Assembly (NCBI RefSeq): GCF_028583425.1
Contig: NC_072793.1
Location: 64,609,028 to 64,673,027 of the forward strand
Length of the DNA stretch: 64,000 nt
Reading direction: 5' to 3'
Source of the DNA: Eublepharis macularius
Taxonomy: Eukaryota; Chordata; Lepidosauria; Squamata; Eublepharidae
Both the position numbers and the translations under genes were made by a program. Positions 60,555-64,000 of this stretch are shown piece by piece. Position 1 is the stretch's first letter. Each line of letters starts with the position of its first letter. The notes beneath the pieces are model-generated. The model made no database searches, had not been told where the DNA came from, and worked only from the letters and a program-made list of their open reading frames with translations.

Positions 60555-61486
60555 CCAAAGATGGCTTGATGCTGATTGCAGTGTGTGGGGGGAAATGTAC
60601 GGGAGAAGATGCTCCCCAAAATCCCAGGCCATGAATGTAAAGGGTTTGAAAGGTAAAAACTAGAAACTTCACTTTTGCCTGGAATCACATTAGTAATAAA
60701 TGGAGGAGATATAAGACTAGTTTTATATGCTCTCGGTGGCTCACAATGAAAATCAAACTAGCACAGCCACCACACACGCACACACATAAACCCCTGTACT
60801 AAAAATTAGAAGTTATTTGTACTGCTTGCAAACTCGTTTCCTGTTGATTTCATGGTGGTGTGACAAATATGGCTAGTATCTGCTCATTAGAACTAGAATG
60901 ACATTTTGTACTCACAAACACTGGGTATACATTAGGGAAACTAACCTAGCAGAGATGACTGAGGGATGCATTGCCCTAATTCCTGGTTTTCACCCACCTT
61001 TAATTCAGGAGCCCCCAACGTTGATCAGTGTGTGTGGGCACTTTTAGAATTCTGATAACAGGTAGTTGCCGACCTCTCCCCTCACCCCCAAGTGAAGGTG
61101 GGAGATCTCCTGCCCCCAGCTGGCAGCAACAGATTTTTTTTTAAAAAAATGGTAGCCAGTTAATGGCATAACATCACTTTTGGGAGCACCCAAAGTTATG
61201 TCTCTCTAGGAATTGGCCAAAACTCTATAGTAAAACTATATTTTTCAGTGATTCCTTGAAAGGACTAATGTCACTTCCAGGTTTCTCCCTGAATTGACAC
61301 CAATCCTCTCTGCAAATTGCAGAAAACTATGCTTTCACCATACAGTTTCGCACCATTCCTAGGGAAGCATAATGTCATTTCCCGATCTTTTCAGAAGTAA
61401 CATCACGCCGTTGGCCAATGACCACCCTCATGTCCCTGCCCTCTGATCTCCCTCTTGTTGCCAGCCTAGGCCTGGAAACTCTAAGT

Positions 61487-61628
61487 GGACTCCTCAATAT
61501 AATGGCTTCCAATGGAGGTGGAACCAATCGCAAAATGATTGCCATGAGTACTGATTAAGGGGACTCCTCAATATAATGGCTTCCAATGGAGGTAGGACCA
61601 ATCGCAAAATGATTGCCATGAGTATTGA
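61487..61628. repeat. 74-bp tandem duplication
   Basis: ggactcctcaatataatggc starts at 61487 and at 61561. The two units differ by only a few bases (ggtggaacc versus ggtaggacc; agtactg versus agtattg), which implies a recent event. Confidence 0.95.
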
Positions 61629-64000
61629 GGTCAATCACGAAACATCAATAGGTTCCACAAGACCTTAAGAGGTTCCAAGCCAAGAATCTTCCAAACAGGT
61701 ACTCCCTGTGGACAAGAAGGTGATTCCTGCTGGGCCCTTCTGAAGCTCCTCCTATTTCAGTGAAGTGCAGCGAAGTTAGAATTGGCTCTTTGATTTGGGA
61801 AAGAAACACACTGGTAGGTGTCTTTCATGGGATGCATAAGAGTTAGGCTTCCTCTTGCTTGTGCACCTCTAAATTTATGGGCAAGGCCACTCTGGCTCCA
61901 AGTCTTGAGCTGTCCAATGTGTACAGCTCAGGCTACTCCTTGCCAAGTCTTCATGATGCTCGACAGAGGTGTGCCACTTCCTCTCCTCCTAGCTGCAGGC
62001 TCTATGGGTCAAGGATAATGACATTGCTCAAGGGCTTCCTTTCCTAAGTCCATGAAGGCACTAAGGCTCAAGGTCTGGTCTGAGGGTTAACCCTTCACCC
62101 TCCAAATGATGCCCCACTGTGCTCAGCTAAGCTGTACTGCATACCATTCAAGCAATCTGATGGGCACTGCTACTGCCAACATGGGAGGCTAATGCCTATG
62201 AATCACCAAAACCCAGAGAGCTTCCTGTTGCTATTTTCAGAGCAGAGTAGGCAAAAAACTCCAAGTAGCTCAACAACAATCTGCCAGACGAGAAAAAAAA
62301 TCCTACTTGACCCCCAAATGGGCAACCAGCTTGTGCCCACTCTGAAATAAAAGGAGGGATGGTGGATGTCTCCCTCTCCTGTGATCAACAGCGAAGGGGG
62401 TGGGCATATGTTAGATCCATATATGGCTTCCCTTCCTTACCCTCAACTCTGTCACAAACAGGCAACTTCATACACCTCAGGCTCTCCTTTCCTTCCTTGC
62501 TGCAAATATGCCCCCTTTCCCAATGGCTCTTGGAAGGTGAGGTTCAGAAACGTTCTTCTTTTGTATGCTGGTTTTCTATGCATATGGATAACTAGTGACA
62601 TTATTGTAATTTAAAAGTTCAGAATACAAAGCTCAGGCTCTCACACAGATCTTCTCTTGTTCAGTTTGCATAACTTAACCAAAGGATTTCTTCTTGTCAC
62701 CCCACCCCATCCTATCCCCCACCCCCTCTGCTTTGCTTATTTCACTGTTAATACTATACACCTATTTCCCAGAGTGCACCAGCAGTCTAGAATGTGATCA
62801 AAACAGTGTCTTGGGGTGGGGAATATGTATAGGTTCAATCTTTGGGCAGTTTGGCCCCTGAAAGAGATGGAAACACTGTAGAACTTGAGACTTTAGGACT
62901 GTAGTCAAAGTAACAACTCCTGCACATGTATACTATGATGCATATCCATGAAATATGAAACTATTTAAGGATTCAATGTTATGGGATTTGTAAGTAAGCA
63001 TATGCATATACTAAATACTGAACAATAAATAACATATTCTACCTATGGAGCTCAGCCTTATCTAACCCAGAATGGATGGGATCCCATCATTTCAATTTAC
63101 AGTACAAAGCTTCAACAAATAAATCAAAAAGACATTTGTTGTACTTTAATTCAACCAAAATACTATCCTATTTTAGTTCGAGGGTTCTTCCCTCCAACCT
63201 GTATTTTAGTTGTTAGGCTTATCTGTTTTAGCGTTTACTAAAAAGCCTAAATGACATATTCTACTGAGTATCATGTGTATCAAAATAATTTTTAGGTATG
63301 GGAAACAATGCAGAGTTTAGCATGTTGTAGCTAACACTTCTCTCAGTAGGAAAATAACAATTCTGGATATGGGATCAATGACTCAGGGAGAATGGAGAAA
63401 ATGACAAGATACAAAGGCATTTTATTTTACAAGTGTGTATGACCTTCCACCAATTTTAAAGTTGAAATCTGCCAGTTCATGAAAATAATTACTGGTGTCC
63501 TCAATAAAATAGTTATATCTGATCAACAACCGAATCACAAGCGTCTCTGAAGTACACAGTATATATATGAGCAGATGATTTTTGTTAGCTGCCAAGGAGT
63601 AGTTCATATCCACATATTCATCACATGAGTTTTTGCATCACCTGATCACATTATCTATCAATAGCATGTTCAATAGATGTCTTCAAAACAACTACACAAA
63701 GGATTTTGACCCTTAACTTTCAAAAACAATTTTGGCCAGCCAGAAGTTTATGCATCCATGAAATGGCTGTAAAGTATAAGGTACAGCAACTCTGCTGAAA
63801 CTAAGCAAATCTAAGAATGGTCAGTGGAGGGAGAAAAGAACTCTTAGTAGCCCCAAGCAGGCCACCTTGAATTGCATGATAGAAGAAAGGCAAGATATAA
63901 ATAAGAGCAATTAACACTGAATAAGGGTTTCTCCTAGCTCAATTTTTGGATATGTAACCAATAAAGTTTTCAACATTATGCTACCCAACACAAGACAACC

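Larger units (their letters stand above)
45382..64000. other. STK32A: upstream STK32A intron (no further exon detected)
   Basis: 18.6 kb upstream of the HRD exon. I looked on the minus strand for the expected helix before HRD and for P-loop exons and found none, so the next exon probably lies beyond 64000. Named content: minisatellite, nested Helitron block, 5S- and tRNA-headed SINEs, an L1 3' end with target duplication, a 74-bp duplication. Unassigned stretches longer than 300 bases are 53300-54860, 55260-57300 (except 56749-56827), 57520-59580 and 61630-64000. Confidence 0.6.

Noticed and set aside
63422-63613. 63-codon minus-strand frame with protein-like sequence
   Set aside because: No similarity to STK32A, no convincing splice sites and no repeat identity; probably chance.

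Overview
The window is nuclear DNA from a vertebrate, most likely a squamate reptile. It holds the 3' parts of two multi-exon genes with consensus splice sites. Repeats make up much of the rest: SINEs with a 5S rRNA-like head, tRNA-headed SINEs, hAT and palindromic MITEs, L1, CR1/L2 tails, a DIRS element and a Helitron. A 5S-derived SINE head is a family known from squamates; I cannot name the species.

Layout. (1) 1-9162, plus strand: the last seven coding exons of DPYSL3 (CRMP4), encoding about the final 340 residues with all phases compatible and the stop at 9160-9162. (2) 9163-18028: DPYSL3 3' UTR, intergenic DNA and presumably the STK32A 3' UTR. (3) 18029-45381, minus strand: the last eight coding exons of STK32A (YANK1 Ser/Thr kinase), from the HRD catalytic loop to the conserved C-terminal NNNL. 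(4) 45382-64000: intronic or upstream DNA of STK32A, in which I found no further kinase exon. The two genes are convergent, the same tail-to-tail order as the human DPYSL3/STK32A neighbourhood.

Mobile DNA. A decayed DIRS-type tyrosine-recombinase retrotransposon (about 20254-25525) lies in an STK32A intron and still shows inverted terminal repeats and an internal complementary region. A nested block at about 46990-51815 consists of Helitron PIF1-like helicase coding sequence, split by a hAT transposon with a perfect 8-bp target duplication and by the 5' part of an L1 that lacks its 3' end. Two further hAT MITEs with perfect 8-bp duplications lie at 8055-8219 and 35587-35952. A palindromic MITE family occurs four times, and one Penelope-like fragment carries a hammerhead-ribozyme-like core.

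The two host genes act independently: DPYSL3 is a neuronal cytoskeletal adaptor and STK32A is a protein kinase. Nothing in the window suggests an operon-like or joint system. The most unusual content is the transposon nesting and the hammerhead-like motif.
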